A stretch of 64,000 nt of DNA from Herbidospora mongoliensis. Its GTDB lineage: Bacteria; Actinomycetota; Actinomycetes; Streptosporangiales; Streptosporangiaceae. Positions 32,881 to 41,607 of the stretch are shown here, in pieces; position 1 is the first letter of the stretch, and each line of letters begins with the position of its first letter. The notes under the pieces are model-generated. The model searched no databases. It was not told the origin of the DNA and saw only the letters and a program-made list of their open reading frames with translations. The translations under genes were made by a program, and so were the position numbers. The stretch is from the NCBI RefSeq assembly GCF_001570545.1, contig NZ_BBXD01000021.1:62001-126000 (forward strand). The letters run 5' to 3'.

Positions 32881-34776
32881 ATGACACACCCGGTAGTGCA
32901 CAAACTGCACGGCATCGAGCGGATCGACGACCACGCCTGGATGAGAGACCCCGAGGCGGTGCGAGATGTGCTCATCTCCGAGCGGCGGCGCTACGAGTCC
33001 CGGATCGCCCACACCGCCCCCTTTCGGCAGCATCTCGCAGCCATAATGGCTGGACGGACGCCTGAGACTGAGTCTTCAGTCAGCTGGCGCCATGGGGCCT
33101 TTGTCTACTACACGCAAATTGTCACCGGAAGAGAGTTCGGTGAATTCAGACGAAAGCGTGATGGTTCCGATGAGTTGCTGCTCGACTTGGACGCCTTCGG
33201 GGAGTACGTCGAGCTGGGCGTGCGCGAGGTCTCACCGGACGAACGGTGGCTGGCCTATTCGGTGGACGTGACCGGCGACGAGGTCTACGAGCTGCGCTTT
33301 CGCGACCTCGACTCGATGCAGGACCTCCCCATCAGGATTGACGGGACTTACTACACGGGCGGCTGGGCGGACGGCTGGTTCTACTACACGGTGGTCGACG
33401 AGGTGTACCGGCCGTGTGAGGTGCGGCGATACAACCTGGAGACCGACACTGACGAACTGGTACTGCGTGAGGGGGACCGGAAGTTCGAGCTGACGATCAA
33501 AGCCACCCGGTCCGGCACCCACCTTCTGATCACCGCCGCGAACCGCGACACGACCGAGGTGTGGTCGGTGGTCGACGGCCTGCCCGAGTCGGTCGGCGGG
33601 CGGCGTCCGGGCATCGAATACCGCTGCGACGCGACCCTCGACGGCCTGGTGACCTGGACCGACGACGGCCACTCGGAGTTCCGCGTGGTCGGCGTGCCGC
33701 CGCTTCCCGGGGAACGGATCCACGAGGTGGACTGCTTCGACGGATACAAGGTGCTGACGCTGCGCCGTGGCGGTGACCCGCTACTGCGGGTCCTCGGCGA
33801 CGACGGAACCTCTTACGAGGTGCATCCGCCGGTCCCGTGCGGGCGGATCGCCCTGGTGCACAACGCCGAATATCTGACCGAGACGGTCATTTTCGAGACC
33901 GGCTCGTACAGCGAACCGACACAGTGGTGGAGCCTGACCCTCGCGACAGGCGACCGCGAACTGCTCAAAGAGAACCCACGCCACGACGGCTACGTCAGCG
34001 AACGCCTCTGGGCCCCCGCCCCCGACGGAGCGGTGATCCCCATCACGGTCGTCCGCCGCACCGACGTCCCTTTGAACGGCACCGCCCCCTGCCTCCTCTA
34101 CGGATACGGCGCCTACGAAGCGGTCTTCGACCCGACCTGGGACGCCGCACTGTCGGCCTTCCTCGACGAGGGCGCGATCTTCGCCCACGTGGGGGTGAGA
34201 GGCGGCGGAGAGATGGGCCGCGCCTGGTGGCAGGCCGGAAGGCTGTCCCGCAAACCGACGACGTTCACCGACCACATCGCCGCGGCCGAACACCTGCTGG
34301 CCGGCCGCGTCTCCCGCATCGCCACCCGCGGCCTGTCGGCGGGCGGCCTCCTGCAAGCCGCCGTGTACGGAATGCGCCCCGACCTCTGGGCCGCGGTCGT
34401 GGCCGAAGTCCCCTTCGTGGACGTCGTCACCACCATGCTCGACGACACCATCCCTCTGACCGTCAACGAGTGGGACGAATGGGGCGACCCTCACCGCGTC
34501 GAAGACTTCACGTGGATGCTCGCCTACTCCCCCTACGACAACATCCCCGCCGGCGACCTGCCGCCTCTCCTGGTGACAGGCGCCGTGAACGACCCGCGCG
34601 TCCTGGTCCACGAGCCGGCCAAATGGGTTGCCGCCCTGCGCGCTCAGGGAGCCGACCCCCTGTTCAGAGTCGAGGTGGAAGACGGCGGCCACTCCGGCCC
34701 ACCCGGCCGCTACGCCCACCTGCACTACGAGGCGGAGATCTTCTCCTTCGTCCTGGACGCACTCAAGAAGACGTGA
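32881..34776 (+). CDS. S9A serine peptidase (oligopeptidase B / protease II-like)
   Basis: A 631-residue cytoplasmic prolyl-oligopeptidase-family enzyme. It has an N-terminal seven-bladed propeller (about 60-370) and a C-terminal alpha/beta hydrolase. The triad is S486 ('GLSAGGL'), D571 ('VNDPRV') and H604 ('DGGHSG'). 'GYGAYE' and 'VRGGGEMGRAWW' are typical of oligopeptidase B. It is slightly short for protease II. It diverges from the peptide importer operon, so it may degrade imported peptides. The ATG has no ribosome site; a TACTGT hexamer six bases upstream suggests a leaderless transcript. Its 3' end overlaps the convergent transporter gene by 52 bp. Confidence 0.93.
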   Translation: MTHPVVHKLHGIERIDDHAWMRDPEAVRDVLISERRRYESRIAHTAPFRQHLAAIMAGRTPETESSVSWRHGAFVYYTQIVTGREFGEFRRKRDGSDELLLDLDAFGEYVELGVREVSPDERWLAYSVDVTGDEVYELRFRDLDSMQDLPIRIDGTYYTGGWADGWFYYTVVDEVYRPCEVRRYNLETDTDELVLREGDRKFELTIKATRSGTHLLITAANRDTTEVWSVVDGLPESVGGRRPGIEYRCDATLDGLVTWTDDGHSEFRVVGVPPLPGERIHEVDCFDGYKVLTLRRGGDPLLRVLGDDGTSYEVHPPVPCGRIALVHNAEYLTETVIFETGSYSEPTQWWSLTLATGDRELLKENPRHDGYVSERLWAPAPDGAVIPITVVRRTDVPLNGTAPCLLYGYGAYEAVFDPTWDAALSAFLDEGAIFAHVGVRGGGEMGRAWWQAGRLSRKPTTFTDHIAAAEHLLAGRVSRIATRGLSAGGLLQAAVYGMRPDLWAAVVAEVPFVDVVTTMLDDTIPLTVNEWDEWGDPHRVEDFTWMLAYSPYDNIPAGDLPPLLVTGAVNDPRVLVHEPAKWVAALRAQGADPLFRVEVEDGGHSGPPGRYAHLHYEAEIFSFVLDALKKT

Positions 34777-35858
34777 ACGACCCCACCCGCGAGCAGCCCC
34801 CAGAACGCGGCCCCCACCCCCAGAAAACTCACTCCGGAGGCGGTCACCAGAAAGGTGATGATGGCCGCCTCCCCCGCGATGTTCCTGACGGCCGCCCCGA
34901 GCGCACCGAGTAGCGCCAGCCCCGCGACCCCCTGAATCAGCACCGGCGGCGACTGCACCACGAACGAGGTGGCGATCGCCGCCGACAGCCCCAGCCCGAT
35001 CATCCCGACCCCGGACGTCGTGGCGGCGATCCACCTTCTGCCGGGGTCAGGCTCGGCATCGGGCCCGGCGGACAGCGCCGCCGAGATGGCCGCGAGGTTC
35101 ACCGCATGCCCCCCGAACGGCGAGGCCAGCGCGGATGCGACACCGGTCACCCGCAGCGCCGCCGACAGCGGCACCTGATACCCGAACCCCGCCATGACCG
35201 CCATCCCCGGCACGTTCTGGGACGCCATGGTCACCAGGAACAGCGGCAGCGCGATCGAGACGACCCCCTGCACCGTGAACCGCGGCGCGGTGAAAGCGAG
35301 CTGCGGCCACCCCCCGTCGACGGGCGCCGCGATCAGCACGACGGCGACCACCAGCGCCGCCGGCACGGCCCAGGTCCTGGCGAACCGCATCAGCACCAGC
35401 CAGACGAGCACGACCGGAATGGCCAGCTGAGGCACCTGCACGACGGCTTCGACGGGGGCAAGACACAGATCGAGCAGCACCCCCGCGAGCATCGCGGCGG
35501 CGATGGGCTGCGGAATCGCCGCGATCCAGCGCCCAAGCGGCTTGAACAGCCCAGCCACGATGATCAGCGCCGACGAGACGATAAACGCCCCCACCGCAGT
35601 GGCGAACCCACCCTCGACGGCCCCGGTGGACGCGAGCAGTGCCGCCCCCGGCGTCGACCAGGCGATCACGATCGGCATCCGGTAGCGCAGCGACAACCAG
35701 ATGGAACTCGCCCCGACGGCGAGGCACGCCGCCAGCAACCCGGAGGCGGCCTGGGCCGGGCTCGCCCCCACCGCCTGGAACCCGCCGAGCAGGATCGCGA
35801 ACGAACTCGCGAACCCGACGACGGCGGTGACGATCCCCGCGACGATCGGCTGAACCAC
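34725..35858 (-). CDS. BenE-family (benzoate/H+ symporter-like) transporter
   Basis: A 377-residue integral membrane protein with about twelve hydrophobic segments. It has the family hallmarks 'QPIVAGIVTAVVGFASSFA', 'AWSTPGAALLAS' and 'GFGYQVPLS', and the conserved 'SPFGGHAVNLAAIS'. The GTG at 35858 is favoured because GAGGAGG lies seven bases upstream and family members begin 'VQPIVAG'; ATG at 35879 is the alternative. The actual substrate may be benzoate or another aromatic acid, or differ. It is divergent from an XRE-cupin regulator, a common arrangement for small-molecule transporters. Its last 52 bp overlap the S9 peptidase gene. Confidence 0.88.
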   Translation of the reverse strand: MVQPIVAGIVTAVVGFASSFAILLGGFQAVGASPAQAASGLLAACLAVGASSIWLSLRYRMPIVIAWSTPGAALLASTGAVEGGFATAVGAFIVSSALIIVAGLFKPLGRWIAAIPQPIAAAMLAGVLLDLCLAPVEAVVQVPQLAIPVVLVWLVLMRFARTWAVPAALVVAVVLIAAPVDGGWPQLAFTAPRFTVQGVVSIALPLFLVTMASQNVPGMAVMAGFGYQVPLSAALRVTGVASALASPFGGHAVNLAAISAALSAGPDAEPDPGRRWIAATTSGVGMIGLGLSAAIATSFVVQSPPVLIQGVAGLALLGALGAAVRNIAGEAAIITFLVTASGVSFLGVGAAFWGLLAGGVVHVFLSASRTKEKISAS

Positions 35859-35916
35859 GACCACACCTCCTCGTTCCATAAACGGAACGCTCGCGATGTG
35901 AGGGAGGATAACCCGC

Positions 35917-36423
35917 GTGGACGCCCAAGGGATAGGCCGCCGCCTCAGAGACCTCCGAGAGGCGAAGGGCGTGTCGCTGTCCGCCCTGGCCAGGTCGGCG
36001 GGGGTGGGAAAGGCGACGATGTCCGGCCTGGAGACGGGCACCCGCAATCCGACCATGGAGACGTTGTGGAAGGTCGCGGCGGCACTGGAGGTCCCGCTGA
36101 CGGCGTTGCTGTCCTCACCGGCGGTTCTGCCGGACGTGGCGGTCGAAGGCAGACTCCTGGAATCCTTCACCGAGTCGGCGGCGACCTACGAGCTCTACCG
36201 CCTGGTGATCAAAGCGGGCAGCTCTCAGGTGTCACCCGCCCACGGCGCCGACGTGACCGAGCACCTGACCATCTTCACCGGCACAGCGGAAGTCGGCCCC
36301 ATCGCGACCCCCCTCCGAGGCACTCCGGGAGATCACTTGGTATTCCAGGCCAGCACCCCTCACCTTTACGCGGCCGGCCCGGAAGACGTCCACGCGAGCC
36401 TGCTGATCCGGTATCCGGTATGA
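35917..36423 (+). CDS. XRE-cupin transcriptional regulator
   Basis: A 168-residue protein. Residues about 5-60 are an XRE-type helix-turn-helix ('LRDLREAKGVSLSALARSAGV', 'TMSGLETGTRNPTMETLWKVA' in pieces). Residues about 95-168 form a cupin barrel ('HGADVTEHLTIFTGTAEVG', 'PGDHLVFQASTPHLY' in pieces) likely to sense a small ligand. The GTG at 35917 has GGGAGGA upstream. It diverges from the BenE-type transporter (58 bp between starts) and is coupled by ATGA to the HD-domain gene. Likely it controls the transporter. Confidence 0.9.
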   Translation: MDAQGIGRRLRDLREAKGVSLSALARSAGVGKATMSGLETGTRNPTMETLWKVAAALEVPLTALLSSPAVLPDVAVEGRLLESFTESAATYELYRLVIKAGSSQVSPAHGADVTEHLTIFTGTAEVGPIATPLRGTPGDHLVFQASTPHLYAAGPEDVHASLLIRYPV

Positions 36424-36989
36424 CCATGCTGCTGCCGACCGACCGGGAAATCCGCGCACTGCACGAGAAATACGCTCCGACACAGGAAGCGTTCGATCTC
36501 GTCTACACCCACTGCCGAATCGTGCACGAGATAGCGCGGCAACTTCTCGTTCCCGAGGTCCACGACGCAGAGTTGGTGCGCGTCGGCAGCCTGCTCCACG
36601 ACATCGGCGTCTATCGTCTTCACGCCGACGACAGTTATCTACGCCACGGAATTCTCGGCCACGAACTCCTCCGGGCCGAAGGCTTCCCGGAAGTCATCTG
36701 CCGCTTCTGCTCCTGCCACACCGGAGTCGGTCTCACCCGCGACGACGTGCGAAAACAAGGTCTCCCGATCCCGGTCGCCGACTATCTCGCCGAGACGCCC
36801 GAGGAAGAACTCGTCATGTACGCCGACAACTTCCACAGCAAATCCAACCCCCCGGCCTACGTCTCCGCCGACGCCTACGAAGCTCGAATCAGACGCTTCG
36901 GCGACGACAAAGCGGCGGCCTTCCGGTCGATGCGCGAGAAATACGGCGTTCCCGATATCTCTAAAGCGTCTCGCGCAACTCCCGCTTGA
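36420..36989 (+). CDS. HD-domain phosphohydrolase-like protein
   Basis: A 189-residue HD-superfamily protein. Metal residues appear as H31 and H36 ('THCRIVHEIA'), 'LLHDIGVYRLH' (HD) and later 'RHGILGHELL' and 'CSCHTGVG' histidines, so the HD motif is complete. Members hydrolyse phosphate esters of nucleotides or other small molecules. The ATG overlaps the XRE stop (ATGA). The 3' end overlaps the convergent acyl-CoA synthetase by 29 bp. Substrate unknown. Confidence 0.85.
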   Translation: MTMLLPTDREIRALHEKYAPTQEAFDLVYTHCRIVHEIARQLLVPEVHDAELVRVGSLLHDIGVYRLHADDSYLRHGILGHELLRAEGFPEVICRFCSCHTGVGLTRDDVRKQGLPIPVADYLAETPEEELVMYADNFHSKSNPPAYVSADAYEARIRRFGDDKAAAFRSMREKYGVPDISKASRATPA

Positions 36990-38580
36990 GAATCTTCCCG
37001 ACCGCGTTCCGAGGCAGCGCCTCCACGACTTCGAGCCGCTCCGGCAGCTTGTAAGAGGCGATCCCCGCGTCCTGAAGAAACGCGACCACCGAATCCAGCG
37101 TGATGGACGTCTCCGGCTTCACGACCACCAGCGCGCAGGCCTTCTCGCCGAGCACCGCGTCGGCGTATCCCACGATCGCCACCTCGGCCACCGAAGGATG
37201 CCCGGCCAGCAGCGCCTCGACCTCGGCCGGCGCGATGTTCATCCCGCCCCGGATGATCAGGTCCTTGGCCCGGTCGACATACCGCAGATAGCGCCCCTGG
37301 GCGAGCTCGAACACGTCTCCGGTGATGAGGTATCCCTCGTCGTCGAAGGGATCGGCCTCGGCGGTCCCGGCGAGATATCCGGCGAATACGGTCGGCCCGG
37401 ACAGCCGCAGCTCGCCGGGAATGCCTTCTTCGGTGACCTCGACCCCGTCGTGGGAGAAGAGCTTGACCGACGTCCCGCCGAGGGTCCCCGGCCATGAGGT
37501 CCCGGGAGCGTCGGGGCGGGGGAAATAGCGCGCCCGGTCGTCAGGGTCGGGCATCGTCTCGGGGTCGGACAGGAGGGCGATGCCCTCGTTCGATCCGAAG
37601 AAGTTGATGATCGCGATGCCGTACTTCTCCTGCCAGCCCCGCACCATCGGCGGCGGCAGCGGCGCCGACCCAGATCCGATCCGCGTCAGGGAGGAGATGT
37701 CGAACTGCCCGAGCACCTCGGGCTTGTGCAGCAGCATCGTCAGCAGAGCCGGCGGCGCGAGCGTGTAGGTGACCCGCTCGGCGGAGACCTGCGACAGATA
37801 CACCGGCAGGGCGAAGGGGTGGTGCTGGATGAGCGCGAACCCGGTCCGCAGCCACGGCATGAAGACGCCGCCGATCCCGGCCATGTTGACCATCGGGAAC
37901 GGGTTCAGCACCACGTCGGAGGACTCAAGCCCGACGGCGTCGGCGCAGGTCCAGCCGACGGCGTTCCAGTCGTAGTGACAGCGCGGCACTCCCTTGGGGG
38001 TCGCCTCGGTGCCCGACGTCCAGCAGATGGTCACGCAGTCGTTGGGGTCGACCGTCAGCGACGCGAGGTGCGCGGCCAGTTTGCCGGCGTCGCCGGTCGC
38101 GGTCTCCAGCGCGCCGCCCCATTCGAGGACCGTTTCCACGCCGATTTCGTGGACGACCTCCGCCCGATCCGCCGAAGTGACGAATACCGAAGCGGAGGCA
38201 AGAGGCGTCAGCTGGGAAAGCTCATATCGCCGGTACTGAACCGGAAACGGCGTCACGATGGCGCCGATGCGCACCACGGCGAGAACGGTGACGGCCAGCT
38301 CAACCGAGTTCGGCAACTGCACCGCCACCACGTCGGAAGCAGAAACGCCACGGTCAAGAAGGACGGCCGCCACCCGGTCGACTTCGGCGTCAAGTTCAGC
38401 CCAGGTCAGCCGTTTAGGCGCGGAGCCCCCCATGAGGGCGGCCTTGTTCGGCGGATCAGCCACGGCCAAAGCGTCAGAACGCTCCGCAACACGCGCCCGC
38501 AACATGCCGTCAATGGTGTCGTCAGTCCACCACCCGGCGGAGGTGTAGCGCTCGACGACGTCCTTCGCGTGCAGCCTCAT
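36961..38580 (-). CDS. AMP-dependent acyl/aryl-CoA synthetase
   Basis: A 539-residue ANL-superfamily ligase. Motifs include 'CWTSGTEATPKGVPR' (P-loop A3), 'INFFGSNEG' (A5), 'YLITGDVF' (A7), 'DRAKDLIIRGGMNI' (A8) and catalytic K near the end in 'NAVGKILKREL' (A10). The family look is close to cyclohexanecarboxylate- and aryl-CoA ligases. ATG at 38580 has GGGAG six bases upstream; a longer frame to 38643 is rejected. It stands alone between convergent HD and divergent hemerythrin genes. The nearby BenE-type transporter suggests an aromatic or cyclic acid as substrate, which is only inference. Confidence 0.9.
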   Translation of the reverse strand: MRLHAKDVVERYTSAGWWTDDTIDGMLRARVAERSDALAVADPPNKAALMGGSAPKRLTWAELDAEVDRVAAVLLDRGVSASDVVAVQLPNSVELAVTVLAVVRIGAIVTPFPVQYRRYELSQLTPLASASVFVTSADRAEVVHEIGVETVLEWGGALETATGDAGKLAAHLASLTVDPNDCVTICWTSGTEATPKGVPRCHYDWNAVGWTCADAVGLESSDVVLNPFPMVNMAGIGGVFMPWLRTGFALIQHHPFALPVYLSQVSAERVTYTLAPPALLTMLLHKPEVLGQFDISSLTRIGSGSAPLPPPMVRGWQEKYGIAIINFFGSNEGIALLSDPETMPDPDDRARYFPRPDAPGTSWPGTLGGTSVKLFSHDGVEVTEEGIPGELRLSGPTVFAGYLAGTAEADPFDDEGYLITGDVFELAQGRYLRYVDRAKDLIIRGGMNIAPAEVEALLAGHPSVAEVAIVGYADAVLGEKACALVVVKPETSITLDSVVAFLQDAGIASYKLPERLEVVEALPRNAVGKILKRELRETL

Positions 38581-38699
38581 GCCGGACTCCCGGGGCTCTT
38601 TGATTGTGCCCGGAACATTAGGCAACCCCGTCCTCACGGTCAACGAGTTTCGGCTGATTCATGTGGGTTAGGCGTAAGAGATCAGAAAGGGGGCGACAC

Positions 38700-39152
38700 A
38701 TGGACCGCCACACCACCGTCGAGCGGGGCCGAGACCTGGACGTGATCATCGTGCTGACCCGCCAGCACGCCCTGATCAGGGATCTGTTCGATGAAGTGGA
38801 GCGCAGTCAGCCGGCCGACCGGAGGGAGACCTTCGAGCGGCTGAGGCGGCTGCTGGCCGTACATGAGGAGGCCGAGGAAGTCGTGGTGCATCCGGTCGCG
38901 CTGGCCCGCCTGAACGGCGGGGCGGAGATCGTGGCGAACCGGAGGACGGAGGCGCGGAAGGTCAGGGAACTCCTCACGGGCCTCGATCCCGACTCACACG
39001 ACTTCACGCGTCATTTAGAGATTCTCCGAGCCTGGGTGTTCGCGCATGTGACCGCGGAGGAGAGGTACGAGTACTGCGCGCTTGATTCGCTGACCAGCGC
39101 GGCCGAACGGCACGTGATGGCCGAGGAGGTCCGGGAGACCTTCAGGCACTGA
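38700..39152 (+). CDS. Hemerythrin HHE-domain protein
   Basis: A 150-residue four-helix protein with the hemerythrin pattern: 'LTRQHALIRDLFDEVE', 'LRRLLAVHEEAEEVVVHPVA', 'TRHLEILRAWVFAHVTAEE' (in pieces), giving H-x...-HEE...H...H...HxxxEE ligands for a di-iron site. It may bind O2, NO or iron. ATG at 38700 follows AGAAAGGGGG. Its 3' end overlaps the tandem HxlR gene by 11 bp. Confidence 0.88.
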   Translation: MDRHTTVERGRDLDVIIVLTRQHALIRDLFDEVERSQPADRRETFERLRRLLAVHEEAEEVVVHPVALARLNGGAEIVANRRTEARKVRELLTGLDPDSHDFTRHLEILRAWVFAHVTAEERYEYCALDSLTSAAERHVMAEEVRETFRH

Positions 39153-40068
39153 TGTCGAAGTGCACCTCGCGGCGGGCCAGCACGCCGCCGCAGGCGGTGC
39201 AGAGCAGGACAGGAGCGAGCCCGGCGCCGCAGGACTTGTGGGTGATGTCCAGTCGGGAGCCCGGTGGCGTCGGGAGCTCCCGCTGTGCCCAGTCGACGAG
39301 GAAGGCGAAGACCTCGAAGAAGGCCACGCCCTTGTCGGTGAGGCGGTAGCCGCTCTCGCAGGCGCGGAAGACGCCGAGGTCGACGAAGCGGCGCAGCCGG
39401 TCGGTCAGCACCGAGGGCGCGATGCCCATCTCGGCCTGGAAGTCGCCGAAGCGCTTCACCCCGAGGAAGGCGGCGGCCAGCACGTGGGTGGACCACCGGT
39501 CGCCGAGGATGTCCATGGCGTCGGGGCAGTAGCCGAGGTAGTCGGGGCGCGGGGCGGTGGTGCGGCGGTGCTGCCGGGGTGAGTGAACACTGGCGAAGGT
39601 GGCGTTCGGGCCGCGTACGGTCCGGGTGCCGCGGGCGGTCATCACGTTGAGGCAGTGGCCGCAGCCCAGTACGGGGCGCGATTCGTTACCGCAGATGTCG
39701 TGGATGAGCGGCGGCAGTTCACGGTCGGTCCAGTCGCGTTCCCACGAATAGACGGCCACCAGCAGCGACCACAGGTCCAGGCCCCGCTGGGTGAGGCGGT
39801 ATTCGTAGCGGAGGCGGCCGTTGCGGTAGGCGGCGGTCTCGAAGATGCCGCAGGCCACGAGTTCCTTGAGCCGCGAGGCCAGGACCGATTCGCTGATGCC
39901 CAGCTCGTCTCGCCAACCGGCGAACGTGCGGACGTGGAGGAGGAAGGCCCGCTGGAGGATCATCAGGACCCACCGGTCACCGAGGATCGTGAGCGCCTGA
40001 CCGATCGGGGTGAGCCGCTCTTCGGCCGGAGCCGAAGGTGGTGCGACCGCCAGGGTGGTCTCAGGCAT
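39142..40068 (-). CDS. Tandem HxlR-domain transcriptional regulator
   Basis: A 308-residue protein containing two HxlR-type winged helices. The first (about 20-110) has 'ALTILGDRWVLMILQRAFL' (in pieces) and 'ASRLKELVACGIF'. The second (about 178-270) has 'DAMDILGDRWSTHVLAAAFL' (in pieces) and 'LTDRLRRFVDLGVF'. Each is followed by a cysteine knuckle ('LGCGHC' and 'LLCTAC'). Typical HxlR proteins are single-domain dimers, so this is a fused pseudo-dimer. ATG at 40068 has AGGA upstream. It diverges from the carotenoid oxygenase and is the likely regulator of that operon. Confidence 0.88.
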   Translation of the reverse strand: MPETTLAVAPPSAPAEERLTPIGQALTILGDRWVLMILQRAFLLHVRTFAGWRDELGISESVLASRLKELVACGIFETAAYRNGRLRYEYRLTQRGLDLWSLLVAVYSWERDWTDRELPPLIHDICGNESRPVLGCGHCLNVMTARGTRTVRGPNATFASVHSPRQHRRTTAPRPDYLGYCPDAMDILGDRWSTHVLAAAFLGVKRFGDFQAEMGIAPSVLTDRLRRFVDLGVFRACESGYRLTDKGVAFFEVFAFLVDWAQRELPTPPGSRLDITHKSCGAGLAPVLLCTACGGVLARREVHFDISA

Positions 40069-40146
40069 GAGAATCCTGGCAGGTGGTGCTGTACATGTTT
40101 CCCCGCGCTTACTGGATGAACCCGAATATCCCACTCTAAGGGCACA

Positions 40147-40176
40147 TTGACGAGCTGACTTCTCTATCCGTAGCGT
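40147..40176 (+). promoter_or_regulatory. Putative leaderless promoter of carotenoid oxygenase
   Basis: TTGACG (40147-40152), an 18-base spacer and TAGCGT (40171-40176) end six bases before the ATG at 40183. There is no ribosome site. It is the best-formed promoter of the leaderless set here. Confidence 0.6.
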
Positions 40177-40182
40177 CCGTGT

Positions 40183-41607
40183 ATGGAAGTAATGGACGAA
40201 TCAGGCGAAGACAACCCATACCTCCTCGGGGTCTACGCGCCCGTCCATGAGGAGATCACCGCTGACGATCTGACCGTCATCGGCGAGATTCCGCGCGACC
40301 TCAACGGGGTCTACCTGCGCAACGGTCCCAACGCGCGGTTCCCGATGCGGGGCCGCTACCACTGGTTCGACGGCGACGGCATGGTCCACGCGATGCACTT
40401 CGAGAACGGCACCGCGCGTTACCGCAACCGGTGGGTGCGCACGAAGGCGTTCGAGGCCGAGAGCACGGCCGGGCGGGCGCTGTGGACGGGGGTCATGGAG
40501 AACCCCAAGGCCAACCCGTTCGGCAACACGCGCGGCCTTAATCTGAAGGACTCCTCGAACACCGACATCGTGTTCCACCAGGGGCGGCTCCTCACCACCT
40601 GGTACCTGTGCGGGCAGCCGTACACGATGGACCCCCTCTCGCTCGAGACGCTCGGCATGCAGACCTTCCTCTACACGCTGACCGGCGACGTCATGGCCCA
40701 TCCGAAGGTCGACGAACGCACCGGCGAGCTGTTCTGGTTCGACTACGGGCCCAAACCGCCCTTCCTCCGGTACGGCGTGATCGGCCCCCAGGGCACCGTC
40801 GACCACGTGGTCGACCTCGACCTGCCGGGCGCCCGGCTGCCCCACGACATGGCGATCACCGACAGGTACGCGGTCCTGATGGACCTGCCGCTGTTCCAGG
40901 ACCTCGACGCCGCCCGCCAGGGCCGCTACAAGCTGACCTTCGACCGGTCGCTGCCCTCGCGGTTCGGCGTGATCCCCAAGCGCGGCCGGGCCGACCAGAT
41001 CAGATGGTTCGAGGCGAAGCCGTGCTACATCTACCACGTGGTCAACGCGTGGGAGGAGGGCGACGAGATCGTCATGGACGTCTGCCGCGTCGGCCGCCCC
41101 GCGCCCGCCGGCACCGGGAGCGCGCTCGCCCGCATGATCAGCTACCTGAAGCTCGACGCCCGGATGTACCGCTACCGCTTCGACCTGACGACGGGCGCGA
41201 CCTCCGAGGAGTACGTCGACGGCGACCACAACACCGAGTTCCCGTCCATCGACCAGCGCCTGACCGGCCAGAAGTCCCGCTACGCCTACAACGTCTCGGT
41301 CAAGCAGGCGCCCACCAACCTGTTCGACGGCCTGGTGAAGTACGACAACCTCACCGGCGCGAAGCAGACCTATTACTACGGCGAGCACCGCTACGGCAGC
41401 GAGGCGCCCTTCGCCCCCCGCGACAACGCCCAGGGCGAGGACGACGGCTACCTGGTCTCCTTCGTCACCGACGAGCGGGAACAGCGGTCAGAGGTGCAGA
41501 TCCTGGACGCGTCCGACATCACGAAGGGCCCGGTGGCGCGGGTGCTGCTGCCGCAGCGGGTGCCGCTCGGCTTCCACGCCACGTGGGTCAGAGGAGATCA
41601 GCTCTAA
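40183..41607 (+). CDS. Carotenoid oxygenase (RPE65/CCD family)
   Basis: A 474-residue non-heme iron dioxygenase, full length. Likely Fe(II) histidines are H173 ('VMAHPK'), H221 ('LPHDMA'), H285 ('IYHVVNA') and H465 ('GFHATW'). 'NGPNARF' and 'WFDGDGMVHAM' near the N-terminus are typical. It cleaves a carotenoid, apocarotenoid, stilbene or lignin-type alkene; no carotenoid biosynthesis gene is present here, so the substrate is open. It is followed without spacing by an LLM oxidoreductase, and diverges from the tandem HxlR regulator. A TAGCGT hexamer six bases before ATG suggests leaderless transcription. Confidence 0.93.
   Translation: MEVMDESGEDNPYLLGVYAPVHEEITADDLTVIGEIPRDLNGVYLRNGPNARFPMRGRYHWFDGDGMVHAMHFENGTARYRNRWVRTKAFEAESTAGRALWTGVMENPKANPFGNTRGLNLKDSSNTDIVFHQGRLLTTWYLCGQPYTMDPLSLETLGMQTFLYTLTGDVMAHPKVDERTGELFWFDYGPKPPFLRYGVIGPQGTVDHVVDLDLPGARLPHDMAITDRYAVLMDLPLFQDLDAARQGRYKLTFDRSLPSRFGVIPKRGRADQIRWFEAKPCYIYHVVNAWEEGDEIVMDVCRVGRPAPAGTGSALARMISYLKLDARMYRYRFDLTTGATSEEYVDGDHNTEFPSIDQRLTGQKSRYAYNVSVKQAPTNLFDGLVKYDNLTGAKQTYYYGEHRYGSEAPFAPRDNAQGEDDGYLVSFVTDEREQRSEVQILDASDITKGPVARVLLPQRVPLGFHATWVRGDQL

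Noticed and set aside
35106-36419. Long N-terminal extension in frame with the HD-domain gene
   Set aside because: It is antisense to the transporter gene and overlaps the XRE-cupin gene in another frame; the true ATG is at 36420 with an ATGA overlap.
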